Below, piece after piece: positions 20,680 to 29,391 of a stretch of 49,636 nt of DNA. Source of the stretch: Actinomycetes bacterium. GTDB lineage: Bacteria; Actinomycetota; Acidimicrobiia; Acidimicrobiales; RAAP-2. The notes under the pieces are model-generated. The model was not told the DNA's origin and ran no database searches. It worked only from the letters and a program-made list of their open reading frames with translations. Location of the stretch: assembly GCA_021779855.1 (NCBI GenBank), contig JAJXZW010000015.1:1-49636 (forward strand), read 5' to 3'. Made by a program: the position numbers and the translations under genes. The number at the start of each line of letters is the position of its first letter. The first letter of the stretch is position 1.

Positions 20680-21630
20680 GTGGCGCGGTACTTGGCGCGA
20701 CGGCTGGTCACGCTCGTCGGCATCGTCATCATCATCTCCATCGGTGCCTTCTACCTGATCCACCTGCTGCCCGGCGACCCCGCCACCGTGATCCTGGGCA
20801 CCGGCGACAGCCCGCAGAACCGCGCCCGGCTCTACGCGCAGCTCGGCCTCAACCGGCCGGTCATCGAGCAGTACTTCGTCTGGATCAAGAACGTCCTCCA
20901 CGGCAACCTGGGGACATCGTTCATCAGCCAGGTCCCGGTGTGGACGACGATCCGGGCCGCCCTGCCGATCGACCTCGAGATGATCGTCATCAGCCAGATC
21001 ATCTCGTTCGCCGTGGCCATCCCCCTGGCCATGAGCAGCGCCAAGCGACCCGACAGCTGGTTCGACCGCTTCCTCGGGGCGTTCAGCTTCACCATGCTCT
21101 CCATCCCCGCGTTCATCCTGGTCGTGGTGCTCGTCCTCGTGGTGGCGATCAAGCTGGCGGTCCCCCACACGGGGGTGTCGTCCTACGTGCCGCTGACTCA
21201 GGACTGGGTCACGAACCTCGAGAGCATGGCCCTCCCGTCGCTCGTGCTGGCGATCGGGAGCGTGACCGTCTACTACCGGGTACTGCGCTCGGACCTGATC
21301 GCAACGCTCCAGCAGGAGTTCATCACCCTCGCCCGCTCCAAGGGGATCAGCCAGCGCCGGATCCTCTGGCGCCACGCGCTACGGCCGTCGTCGGTGGCCC
21401 TGCTCGGCACGGCCGGGGTCAACATCGGGGGGCTGCTGGCCGGGGGGTTCATCGTCCAGTACCTGCTCGACATCCCGGGCCTCGGCTACACCCTGGTGAA
21501 CTCGATCGGCCTCTCGGACTACCTCGTCGTCCAGGGCATCGTGCTCGTCGTCTCCGTCGGCGTGATCGTCATCAACTTCGTCTTCGACTTCCTCATCACC
21601 CTCGTCGACCCGAGGATCGCCCGTGAGTAG
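20680..21630 (+). CDS. ABC transporter permease, DppB type
   Basis: The protein has 316 residues with about six membrane segments. It has the DppB-type N-terminus (RYLARRLVTLVGIVIIISIG), a HLLPGDPA periplasmic start and the ATPase-contact loop with EFITLARSKGISQRRILWRHA near 210-230. It should form the peptide/nickel-class channel with the next gene. The GTG is preceded by AAGGGGGG. It begins a four-gene operon divergent from coaE and lies between coaE and rpsA, which are neighbours in mycobacteria. Confidence 0.9.
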   Translation: MARYLARRLVTLVGIVIIISIGAFYLIHLLPGDPATVILGTGDSPQNRARLYAQLGLNRPVIEQYFVWIKNVLHGNLGTSFISQVPVWTTIRAALPIDLEMIVISQIISFAVAIPLAMSSAKRPDSWFDRFLGAFSFTMLSIPAFILVVVLVLVVAIKLAVPHTGVSSYVPLTQDWVTNLESMALPSLVLAIGSVTVYYRVLRSDLIATLQQEFITLARSKGISQRRILWRHALRPSSVALLGTAGVNIGGLLAGGFIVQYLLDIPGLGYTLVNSIGLSDYLVVQGIVLVVSVGVIVINFVFDFLITLVDPRIARE

Positions 21631-22498
21631 CTCCCTCGAGCTCTCCGAGATGGTCGAGGAGGTCACCGAGGCGCCCGACGCGCGCCGCCTCGGTGTGCTG
21701 TTCTGGGTCTGCGTGGGCTGGCTCGCCCTGAACCTGCTCGCGGCGATCCTGGCCAACGTCCTACCCCTGACGAACCCCCTCACCCAGAACTACAACGCCG
21801 TCAACGCCGGGCCCTCGCTGCACCACCTCTTCGGCACCGACGACCTCGGCCGGGACATCTTCAGCCGCGTGGTCTTCGGCTCGCGCGTGTCCATCGAGGC
21901 CGGCCTCGGCTCGATGGTCATCGGCTTCGGCGTCGGGGCGCCCCTCGGCATGCTCGCCGCCTACCGACGGGGCCGCTTCGACCAGGTCCTCACGGTCGTG
22001 ATGTACGTCGTACTCGCCTTCCCGGCGATCATCGCCACGATCGCCATCTTGTCGTTCTGGACCCCGCGCACGCTGCTCAAGATCATCCTGGTGATCGGCG
22101 TCGCCGCCATCCCCCTCGTCTACCGGGTGATCCGTACGGCCACCCTGGCCGTCGCGACCCAGGACTTCGTGGTCGCGGCCAAGGTCCAGGGCGCCTCCGA
22201 CCGCCGCATATTGGTGCGCGAGCTCCTGCCCAACGTCGCACCGATCGCCGTCTCGTTCCTGCTCATCGGCGTCGCCACCGTCGTCACGCTCGAGGGCTCG
22301 CTCGCCTTCCTCGGCCTCTCGGTCGCCCCGCCGACGCCCTCGTGGGGCAACATGATCAACGAGAGCCGCACCATCTTGCAGCTGAACCCGTGGCTGGCCC
22401 TCTTCCCCTCGGCGGCCATGTGCCTCTTCCTGCTCGCGCTCAACTTCATCGGCGACCGCCTGCGCACCCACTTCGACGTCACCGAGGGCAAGCTGTGA
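21623..22498 (+). CDS. ABC transporter permease, DppC type
   Basis: The protein has 291 residues. A cytoplasmic N-terminus of about 25 residues precedes the first membrane segment. The periplasmic HLFGTDDLGRDIFSRVVFGS near 68-87 is a hallmark of DppC/OppC. The coupling loop DFVVAAKVQGASDRRILVRE lies near 185. It overlaps the preceding permease gene by 8 bp and the next ATPase gene by 4 bp. Substrate cannot be read from the sequence; peptides, nickel or sugars are possible. Confidence 0.9.
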   Translation: MSSSLELSEMVEEVTEAPDARRLGVLFWVCVGWLALNLLAAILANVLPLTNPLTQNYNAVNAGPSLHHLFGTDDLGRDIFSRVVFGSRVSIEAGLGSMVIGFGVGAPLGMLAAYRRGRFDQVLTVVMYVVLAFPAIIATIAILSFWTPRTLLKIILVIGVAAIPLVYRVIRTATLAVATQDFVVAAKVQGASDRRILVRELLPNVAPIAVSFLLIGVATVVTLEGSLAFLGLSVAPPTPSWGNMINESRTILQLNPWLALFPSAAMCLFLLALNFIGDRLRTHFDVTEGKL

Positions 22499-23493
22499 GC
22501 GACGAGACCCTCCTGCGCGTGCGCGAGGTCACCACGACCTTCGACACCCCCCAGGGCCGACTCACCGCGGTGGACGGCGTGAGCTTCGACCTCGCCGCCC
22601 ACGAGTCGCTCGGGGTGGTCGGTGAGTCGGGCTCGGGCAAGACCGTCCTCTCGCGCACGATCATGGGCCTCCAGCCCCGACGCGGGGTCAGCGTCACCGG
22701 GTCGGTGCTCCTGAACGGCACCGAGGTCGTCGGGGCGAGCGAGGACGCCAAGCGCGAGCTGTGGGGCCGCCAGGTGGCGATGGTCTTCCAGGATCCGATG
22801 ACCTCGCTGAACCCCGTCGTCAAGGTCGGCCGACAGATCGACGAGGTGCTGCGGGTGCGCCTGGGCATGGGCCGCCCCGCGGCGCGCGCCCGGGCGATCG
22901 AGCTGCTCGAGATGGTCGGTATCCCGGCGGCGGCCACGCGCTACGGCGCCTACCCCCACTCGCTGTCCGGCGGCATGCGCCAGCGTGTCGTGATCGCCAT
23001 CGCGCTGGCCGGCTCGCCCCAGCTCCTGCTCGCCGACGAGCCCACGACCGGGCTCGACGTCACCATCCAGGCCCAGATCCTCAACCTGCTCGACGAGGTC
23101 CAGGGACGCTTGGGCATGTCGATGATCCTGGTGACCCACGACCTCGGGGTCGTCGCGACGCGCACCAGTCGGCTCGTGGTGATGTACGCCGGGCGCGTGG
23201 TGGAGACCGGCACCACCCGCGACGTCTTCGCCCGCCACCGCATGCCCTACACCCGGGCCCTGCTCGAGAGCTCGCCCAAGGTGTCGAACCCCTCCCACAC
23301 CCGGCTCGCGGTCATCCCCGGGCGCCCGCCCAACCTGTTGGAGCTGCCGCCGGGCTGCGCCTTCGCCCCGCGCTGCGCCTACGCCACCGACCGGTGCGCG
23401 AGCGAACGGCCCGTCCTCGAACCGGCGGACGAGCCCGGACACCTCTTCGCCTGCTTCAACCCCCTGCCCCCTCGCGCCGGGAGCCCCTCGTGA
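22495..23493 (+). CDS. ABC transporter ATP-binding protein, DppD type
   Basis: The protein has 332 residues. Walker A GESGSGKT is near 42, the signature LSGGMRQR near 157, Walker [13 protein letters not shown] near 178 and the H-loop VTHDLG near 212. The C-terminal oligo/dipeptide transporter domain has clustered cysteines ([14 protein letters not shown]). The GTG start overlaps the upstream stop (GTGA), excluding the longer frame. It pairs with the next gene as the heterodimeric motor. Confidence 0.92.
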   Translation: MSDETLLRVREVTTTFDTPQGRLTAVDGVSFDLAAHESLGVVGESGSGKTVLSRTIMGLQPRRGVSVTGSVLLNGTEVVGASEDAKRELWGRQVAMVFQDPMTSLNPVVKVGRQIDEVLRVRLGMGRPAARARAIELLEMVGIPAAATRYGAYPHSLSGGMRQRVVIAIALAGSPQLLLADEPTTGLDVTIQAQILNLLDEVQGRLGMSMILVTHDLGVVATRTSRLVVMYAGRVVETGTTRDVFARHRMPYTRALLESSPKVSNPSHTRLAVIPGRPPNLLELPPGCAFAPRCAYATDRCASERPVLEPADEPGHLFACFNPLPPRAGSPS

Positions 23494-24470
23494 CCGAGAC
23501 CCTTCTGGCGGTGCGCGACCTGTCGGTCACCTTCGGCCCCCGCGGCCGACGCGTGAGCGCCGTCGACGGGGTGAGCTTCGACGTCGCGGCCGGCGAGACC
23601 CTCGGGCTCGTCGGCGAGTCGGGCTGCGGCAAGTCCACGACGGGCCGGGCGCTCATGCGCATCGTCGAGCCCACGTCCGGCACCGTCACCCTCGAGGGAG
23701 TCGAGCTCACGGCCGCCTCCGGCCGCACGCTGCGCGAGCAGCGCACCGCCATGCAGATGATCTTCCAGGACCCGATCAGCTCGCTCAACCCACGTCGGCG
23801 GGCCCGCGACATCGTGGCCGAGCCCCTCGACTGCTGGAAGCGCGCCGCGGGCGAGGAGCGCCGCCGCATCGTCGACGAGCTCCTGGCCCAGGTGGGGATC
23901 GACCCGGTCGCCTACGGGGACCGCTACGCCCGGCAGTTCTCCGGAGGCCAGTGCCAGCGGATCTCCATCGCCCGGGCCCTGGCGATGCGCCCGAAGCTGC
24001 TGATCTGCGACGAGGTGGTCTCGGCCCTCGACGTGTCGGTCCAGGCCCAGATCCTCAACCTGCTCGAGGACCTGAAGGCCGAGTACGGCCTGACCCTGCT
24101 CTTCATCGCCCACGACCTCGCCGTCGTGAAGAACATCTCGGACCGGGTGGCCGTGATGTACCTCGGCCGGCTCTGCGAGATCGGACCGGCCGACACGCTC
24201 TACAGCGCGCCGGCCCACCCCTACACCGAGTTCCTCCTGGGCGCGGCCCTCGAGGCCGACCCCGAGGCGCCCCGGCGCGGCGAGGTCCTCCAGGGCGAGC
24301 CACCGAACACCCTGAACCCGCCCTCGGGCTGTCGGTTCCGCACGCGCTGCCCCTTCGCCACCGAGCGCTGCGCCGCCGAGACGCCCCCGCTGCGCGAGGT
24401 CGCGCCCGGCCACCAGGTGGCCTGCCACTTCCCGCTCACGATCGCGCGCCGCGAGGGCGCGGGCGCCTAG
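23490..24470 (+). CDS. ABC transporter ATP-binding protein, DppF type
   Basis: The protein has 326 residues. Walker A GESGCGKST, signature FSGGQCQR, Walker B LLICDEVVSALD and the H-loop IAHDLAV are intact. The same C-terminal cysteine cluster as its partner is present (CRFRTRCPFATERC). The GTG overlaps the upstream stop by 4 bp. The stop codon TAG shares the palindrome CTAG with the stop of the convergent rpsA, so there is no room for a terminator between them. Confidence 0.92.
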   Translation: MTETLLAVRDLSVTFGPRGRRVSAVDGVSFDVAAGETLGLVGESGCGKSTTGRALMRIVEPTSGTVTLEGVELTAASGRTLREQRTAMQMIFQDPISSLNPRRRARDIVAEPLDCWKRAAGEERRRIVDELLAQVGIDPVAYGDRYARQFSGGQCQRISIARALAMRPKLLICDEVVSALDVSVQAQILNLLEDLKAEYGLTLLFIAHDLAVVKNISDRVAVMYLGRLCEIGPADTLYSAPAHPYTEFLLGAALEADPEAPRRGEVLQGEPPNTLNPPSGCRFRTRCPFATERCAAETPPLREVAPGHQVACHFPLTIARREGAGA

Positions 24471-25810
24471 AGGCCGGGCTCGCCCTCGCCGGGGACGTCG
24501 CCCTCGGCCGGGGCCTCGCCCTCGCCGCCGAACTCGGCCCAGGCGGCCTGGCCCTCGGACTCGGGGGTGAACTCGCCGTACTCGAGCTGGCCGATGTAGT
24601 TGCCCTCCTCGTCGTAGGCGTGGCTGCCGAAGGCCTCGCGGTACTCCTCGGAGACCTCGCCGCCCTCGGCCGCCTGCTTGATCGACAGGCTGATGCGCCG
24701 CCGGCCCGTGTCGAGCTCGATGATCTTCACCCAGAGCTCCTCGCCCACGGTGACGACCTGCTCGGGCGACTCGACGTGGTGGGCGGCCATCTCCGAGATG
24801 TGCACCAGGCCCTCGATGCCGTCGCCCACCTGGACGAAGGCGCCGAAGGGGACGAGCTTGGTGACCCGGCCGTAGACCAGCTGGTTGACCGCGTGGGTGT
24901 CGGCGAAGACCTGCCAGGGGTCGGACTGGGTGGCCTTCAGCGACAGCGAGATGCGCTCCTTGGCGAAGTCCACGTCGAGGACCTCGACGTCGACCTCGTC
25001 GCCCACCGAGACGACCTGGCTCGGGTGGTCGATGTGCTTCCAGCTCAGCTCGCTGACGTGGATGAGCCCGTCCATCCCGCCCAGGTCGACGAAGGCACCG
25101 AAGTTCACCACCGAACTCACGACGCCGTGGCGGCGCTCGCCCGGCTTCAGGTTCGCCAGGAAGTCCCCGCGCTGCTCCTTCTGGGTCTCCTCCAGCCACG
25201 CGCGACGGCTGAGCACGACGTTGTTCCGGTTCCGGTCGAGCTCGATGATCTTCGCCTCGACGGTCTTGCCGATGTAGGGCGCGAGGTCGCGCACGCGGCG
25301 CAGCTCGACCAGCGAGGCCGGCAGGAATCCGCGCAGGCCGATGTCCACGATGAGCCCGCCCTTGACGACCTCGATGACGACGCCCTTGACGACCTCGTCC
25401 TTGGCCTTGAGCTCCTCGATGGTGACCCAGGCCTTCTCGTACTGGGCCCGCTTCTTCGACAGGACGAGGCGGCCCTCCTTGTCCTCCTTCTGCAGGACCA
25501 GGCACTCGACGCGCTCGCCCAGGCTCACGATCTCGGAGGGGTCGACGTCGTTACGGATCGAGAGCTCGCGCGCCGGGATCACGCCCTCGGACTTGAAGCC
25601 GATGTCGAGCAGCACCTCGTCGCGGTCGATCTTCACGACCGTGCCCACCACCAGGTCGCCGTCGTCGAACTCGAGCACGCTGTCGCCGACCAGGGCGGCC
25701 AGGTCGGCGTCCGGGAGGTTGTCCTCGGTGACGGGGCGCGGGACGTACACGCCCTGCTCGTCGAAGGTGCCCATCGGCTGGGCGGAGAGGAGGCCGGCGG
25801 AATCGGTCAT
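24467..25810 (-). CDS. rpsA: 30S ribosomal protein S1
   Basis: The protein has 447 residues with four S1 RNA-binding repeats at roughly 30-100, 117-184, 203-272 and 288-357. GAFVDLGGMDGLIHVSEL and GAFVQVGDGIEGLVHISEM mark the last two. Four repeats instead of the six of E. coli is usual in actinobacteria. The C-terminus is acidic and Gly/Glu-rich. An ATG at 25816 is also possible, but the GAAAG Shine-Dalgarno sits 7 bases before the ATG at 25810. It recruits mRNA to the 30S subunit. Confidence 0.93.
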   Translation of the reverse strand: MTDSAGLLSAQPMGTFDEQGVYVPRPVTEDNLPDADLAALVGDSVLEFDDGDLVVGTVVKIDRDEVLLDIGFKSEGVIPARELSIRNDVDPSEIVSLGERVECLVLQKEDKEGRLVLSKKRAQYEKAWVTIEELKAKDEVVKGVVIEVVKGGLIVDIGLRGFLPASLVELRRVRDLAPYIGKTVEAKIIELDRNRNNVVLSRRAWLEETQKEQRGDFLANLKPGERRHGVVSSVVNFGAFVDLGGMDGLIHVSELSWKHIDHPSQVVSVGDEVDVEVLDVDFAKERISLSLKATQSDPWQVFADTHAVNQLVYGRVTKLVPFGAFVQVGDGIEGLVHISEMAAHHVESPEQVVTVGEELWVKIIELDTGRRRISLSIKQAAEGGEVSEEYREAFGSHAYDEEGNYIGQLEYGEFTPESEGQAAWAEFGGEGEAPAEGDVPGEGEPGL

Positions 25811-25897
25811 CGCCATACTTTCGGGTGACCACACCGGGGTCTGACTAGGGGACGCGACGAGGGCCTCCGGTGTCGGCCCGAGGGGCGAGCCTAGCAC

Positions 25898-28510
25898 CTA
25901 CTCCTTGGCGACCGCCCAGCTGTCGCCCCACGCGAGGCTCACCTCGAGCGGCACGCTGAGGGCGGCCGCGTGCTCGAGGCTCTCGCGCACGATCCCGGCG
26001 ACGGCCTCGCGCTCGCCGCCCGGCGCCTCCACGAGGACCTCGTCGTGGACCTGCAGGACGAGACGGGCCTCGAGCCCGGCCCCGGCGAGGGCGTGGTCGA
26101 GGCGCACGAGCGCCGACTTGAAGACGTCGGCGGCGAGCCCCTGGATGCCGGCGTTCATCGCCTGGCGCTCGGCCGCCTGGCGCTGGGCGCCGACGGCGGT
26201 CGCCAGGTCGGGGAAGGGCCGGATCCGGCCGAACTCGGTTCGCGAGAAGCCCTGGGCCCGGATCTCGCTGATCGTGCGGTCCATGAAGCGCCGCAGGCTC
26301 GGGAAGCCCTCGAAGTAGCGCTCCATCACCGCCCGGGCGTCGGCCACCGGGATGCCCAGGCGCTGGCTGAGCCCGAAGGCCTCCATGCCGTAGGCCAACC
26401 CGTAGGAGACGGCCTTGGCCTGCTCGCGCTGCTCGTGGGTCACCTCCTCGGGCGCCACGCCGAAGACCGAGGCCGCGATGGCCCGGTGGACGTCCTGATG
26501 GTGGGCGAAGGCGCCGAGCAGCCCGTCGTCCTGGGAGAGGTGCGCGAGGATCCGCAGCTCGATCTGGTTGTAGTCGGCCACGCACAGGGCCCAGCCCTCG
26601 CGCGCGGTGAAGGCGAAGCGCAGCCGGCGGCCCTCGGGCGTGCGCACCGGGATGTTCTGCAGGTTCGGGTTCTCCGAGGAGATCCGCCCGGTGCGCGCCA
26701 CCAGCTGGTTGAAGGTGGCGTGGATCCGCCCGTCGGGCGCGACGGCGTCGATCAGCGGGCTGCCGTAGGTGCTGCGCAGCTTCTCGACCTCGCGGAAGCG
26801 CAGGATGAGCGGCACGACCGGGTGCGCGTCGGCGATGGCCTCGAGGGTCGTCGCGTCGGTCGAGTAGCCGGTCTTGATGCGTTTGCCCCTCGGCAGGCCC
26901 AACTCGTCGTAGAGCACGACCTGGAGCTGCTGGGGCGAGGTCACCTTGAAGGGGTGGCCGGCCATCGCCTGGATCCGCGCGTCGAGGTCGGCCGCCTCCG
27001 CCGCGAACTCCTCGGCGATCGTGCGCAGCATCGCCGCGTCCACGCGGATCCCGCGCGCCTCCATCCGCCCGAGCACCCCGACCAGGGGCAGCTCGATCTC
27101 GCGGTAGACGCGTCCGAGCTCCCAGCGCTCGATCTCGCCCGCGAGGACGTCGCGCAGGCGCGCCACGAGCGCGGCCGTTCCCGCGAGCTCCTCGTCGCCC
27201 TGGCCGAAGAGGGTCGGCGCCGCGCCGGCCGGCTCGCCGAGGTAGCGCTCGGTCACGTCAGCCAGGCCGTAGCGACCGCTCACCGCGTCGAGCAGGAAGG
27301 CCATCACCGCGGTGTCGTCGACCGGGTCCTCGAGCCCGACGCCACGCTCGCCCGCGCGCCGGTAGAGCGCCTTCACGTCGTGGCCGACGAACCGACGCCC
27401 GCCGAGCGCGTCGATCGCCGCGTCGAGCCCGCCCACCCACGCGGCACCGCTCGCGGGCTCGACGAGGGCGACCCGACCCGCGTCGAGGGCGATCGCGAGC
27501 TCGGCGCCCCCGTCGAGCACCGCGGCCAGCTCCCCCACGCGTGGCGTGACGCCGGGGGCCCGGGTCCCGCCGGCCGGCGCGACCGGGGCGGCCCCGTCCG
27601 CCGGCTGGCCCAGCAGCCCCTCGCGCATCAGCCGCTCGAACCGGACGCGCACGGTGTGCAGCTCGTAGCGGTCGGTGAAGGCGACGAACGCCTCACGCCG
27701 CCAGCCGCCCAGGTGCAGGTCGTCGAGGCTCGTCTCGAGGGGCACGTCGCGCACCAGGCGCATCACCTCGGCGTTGTTGCGCACCCGCCCCTCGTAGGTG
27801 GCCAGGTTCTCGCGCAGCTTGGGCGTGAGGTCGGCCAGGTGCCCGTACAGCTCGTCGAGGTCGCGGTACTGGGCGAAGAGCTTCGCCGCCGTCTTCTCCC
27901 CCACCCCGGGCACGCCGGGGAGGTTGTCCGAGGTGTCCCCGCGCAGGGCGGCGAGCAGCGGGTAGCGCTGGGGCTCGATGCCGCAGCGCTCGACGATGCC
28001 GGCCTCGTCGTAGAGCGAGTAGTCCGATACCCCGCGTCGGTTGTAGAGCACCCGGACGAAGGGGTCCTCGACGAGCTGGAAGGTGTCCCGGTCGCCCGAG
28101 ACGACGATGGCCGGCCGGCCGGCGTCGCGGGCCCGGGTGGCCAGGGTCGCGAGCACGTCGTCCGCCTCGAAGGAGGCGGCTCCGAGCACCGGGATGGCCA
28201 GGCTCTCGCACAGGCCCCGGATGAGGTCGAACTGGGGCTCGATCTCGGGCGGGGTGGCGGCGCGCCCGCCCTTGTAGTCCTCGGCCAGCTCGTCGCGGAA
28301 GGTCCCCCCCGGCAGGTCGAAGGCCACCGCCAGCGCCCGGGGCCGGTGGTCGGCGACGAGGGAGGCGAGCATCGAGGCGAAGCCGTGCAGGGCGTTGGTG
28401 ATCAACCCCGAGGACGTCTGGATGTCGGTGGGCAGCGCGAAGAAGGCCCGAAAGGCCAAGCTCATCCCGTCGAGCAGCAGGTAGGGCCGCTCGTCGGGCC
28501 CCTCAGCCAA
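25898..28510 (-). CDS. polA: DNA polymerase I
   Basis: The protein has 870 residues. The N-terminal 5'-3' nuclease domain (about 1-300) is intact, with DDVLATLATRA and GVPGVGEKTAAKL. The middle 3'-5' exonuclease fold (about 320-490) lacks the catalytic acidic residues: ALDAG stands where DTE would be. The polymerase domain has motif A VADYNQIELRILAHLSQDD, motif B KAVSYGLAYG and motif C QVHDEVLVE. Motif B has tyrosine where E. coli has phenylalanine 762, a change known to relax dideoxynucleotide discrimination. A TTG overlapping the upstream regulator gene by 8 bp appears to be the start; no ATG or GTG fits. Confidence 0.95.
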   Translation of the reverse strand: MAEGPDERPYLLLDGMSLAFRAFFALPTDIQTSSGLITNALHGFASMLASLVADHRPRALAVAFDLPGGTFRDELAEDYKGGRAATPPEIEPQFDLIRGLCESLAIPVLGAASFEADDVLATLATRARDAGRPAIVVSGDRDTFQLVEDPFVRVLYNRRGVSDYSLYDEAGIVERCGIEPQRYPLLAALRGDTSDNLPGVPGVGEKTAAKLFAQYRDLDELYGHLADLTPKLRENLATYEGRVRNNAEVMRLVRDVPLETSLDDLHLGGWRREAFVAFTDRYELHTVRVRFERLMREGLLGQPADGAAPVAPAGGTRAPGVTPRVGELAAVLDGGAELAIALDAGRVALVEPASGAAWVGGLDAAIDALGGRRFVGHDVKALYRRAGERGVGLEDPVDDTAVMAFLLDAVSGRYGLADVTERYLGEPAGAAPTLFGQGDEELAGTAALVARLRDVLAGEIERWELGRVYREIELPLVGVLGRMEARGIRVDAAMLRTIAEEFAAEAADLDARIQAMAGHPFKVTSPQQLQVVLYDELGLPRGKRIKTGYSTDATTLEAIADAHPVVPLILRFREVEKLRSTYGSPLIDAVAPDGRIHATFNQLVARTGRISSENPNLQNIPVRTPEGRRLRFAFTAREGWALCVADYNQIELRILAHLSQDDGLLGAFAHHQDVHRAIAASVFGVAPEEVTHEQREQAKAVSYGLAYGMEAFGLSQRLGIPVADARAVMERYFEGFPSLRRFMDRTISEIRAQGFSRTEFGRIRPFPDLATAVGAQRQAAERQAMNAGIQGLAADVFKSALVRLDHALAGAGLEARLVLQVHDEVLVEAPGGEREAVAGIVRESLEHAAALSVPLEVSLAWGDSWAVAKE

Positions 28511-29072
28511 CGAACTCGCCCTTCAAGATCCGCTGGGCGACGTCGCGCATCCGCGTCCGCCCGCGCATGGCCGACTGCTGGATCACCTCGAAGGCCGTGG
28601 GCTCGTCGAGCCCGCGCTCGGCCATGAGCCGCTCCTTGGCGCGCTGGACGATCTCGCGGGTCTCGATCTTGTCCTCGGCCCGGTGGGCCGCCTCGTCGTC
28701 GGCCGGCCCGTCGCTGGGGCTCACGAGGGCGGCCAGCTTGGGCAGGATCTCGCTCGAGCGGAACGGCTTGACCAGGTAGGCCGAGACGCCCGCGTCGCGG
28801 GCCGCCTCGATGAGGCTGCGCTGGCTGAAGGCGGTGAGCAGCACGACGACCGTGTCCCCGCCCTTCACGCGCTGGGCGACCTCGACCCCGTCGAGCCCGG
28901 GCATCTTCACGTCGAGCAGCGCCAGGTCGGGCCGGTGCTGCTCGATGAGGGCGAGGGCGTCGTCCCCGCGGGCCGCCTCACCCACCACCTCGTAGCCGTC
29001 GTCCTCGAGGATCTCCTTGAGGTCGAGCCGGATAATCGACTCGTCGTCGGCTATGACCACGCGCTTGCCCAT
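28503..29072 (-). CDS. pdtaR: ANTAR-domain response regulator (PdtaR-like)
   Basis: The protein has 189 residues. A receiver domain (about 3-120) carries ADDES, the phospho-acceptor aspartate in LLDVKMPGLDG near 55, LLTAFSQ and the lysine of LVKPF. The C-terminal helical ANTAR domain (about 135-189) with AKERLMAERGLDEPTAFEVI binds RNA hairpins and antiterminates. Mycobacterial PdtaR (Rv1626) lies close to polA and rpsA in the same order. Its usual kinase PdtaS is not in the window. AAGGGTG precedes the ATG at 29072, which decides the start over the longer frame. Confidence 0.88.
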   Translation of the reverse strand: MGKRVVIADDESIIRLDLKEILEDDGYEVVGEAARGDDALALIEQHRPDLALLDVKMPGLDGVEVAQRVKGGDTVVVLLTAFSQRSLIEAARDAGVSAYLVKPFRSSEILPKLAALVSPSDGPADDEAAHRAEDKIETREIVQRAKERLMAERGLDEPTAFEVIQQSAMRGRTRMRDVAQRILKGEFVG

Positions 29073-29074
29073 CG

Positions 29075-29365
29075 TCACCCTTCGGGAGTCCACACTCGCA
29101 GCAGCTCATCGCGGGCCGCCACCAGAGCGCTCACCTCGAGGGCGCGGCGCTCGAGCTCGGCCGTCGCGACGCCGACCTGTCGAGAGAGGTCATCGTATTC
29201 CTTGGCCTGCAGGGGCGTCTCGGACACCAGGGCGCGGATGCGCGCCTCGTCGAGGTCCTCGCGCCACTTGGCGACCTGCTCGTCGAGCACGGCCAGGCTC
29301 TCGCGGGCCGCCACCAGCCGGCGCTGGACGTCTTCGAGGCGGCGGCGCTGCGCCACAGATCCCAC
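29075..29365 (-). CDS. Small coiled-coil protein of unknown function
   Basis: The 96-residue product is almost entirely helical with heptad-like charged repeats (RRLEDVQRRLVAARESL, later DDLSRQVGVATAELERR). No enzymatic motif is visible. It ends 2 bp before the ANTAR regulator ATG and is probably co-transcribed with it. A GTG at 29365 lies 6 bases after TAGACT, suggesting a leaderless start; a second GTG three codons later is possible. Confidence 0.65.
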   Translation of the reverse strand: MGSVAQRRRLEDVQRRLVAARESLAVLDEQVAKWREDLDEARIRALVSETPLQAKEYDDLSRQVGVATAELERRALEVSALVAARDELLRVWTPEG

Positions 29366-29371
29366 GGCCCG

Positions 29372-29377
29372 AGTCTA
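29372..29377 (-). promoter_or_regulatory. -10 box of the coiled-coil gene / pdtaR operon (leaderless)
   Basis: TAGACT on the minus strand lies 6 bases before the GTG at 29365. Identical TAGACT-N6-GTG arrangements occur at 36974 and 40111. Confidence 0.5.
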
Positions 29378-29391
29378 CGGGTCGCCCCCGG

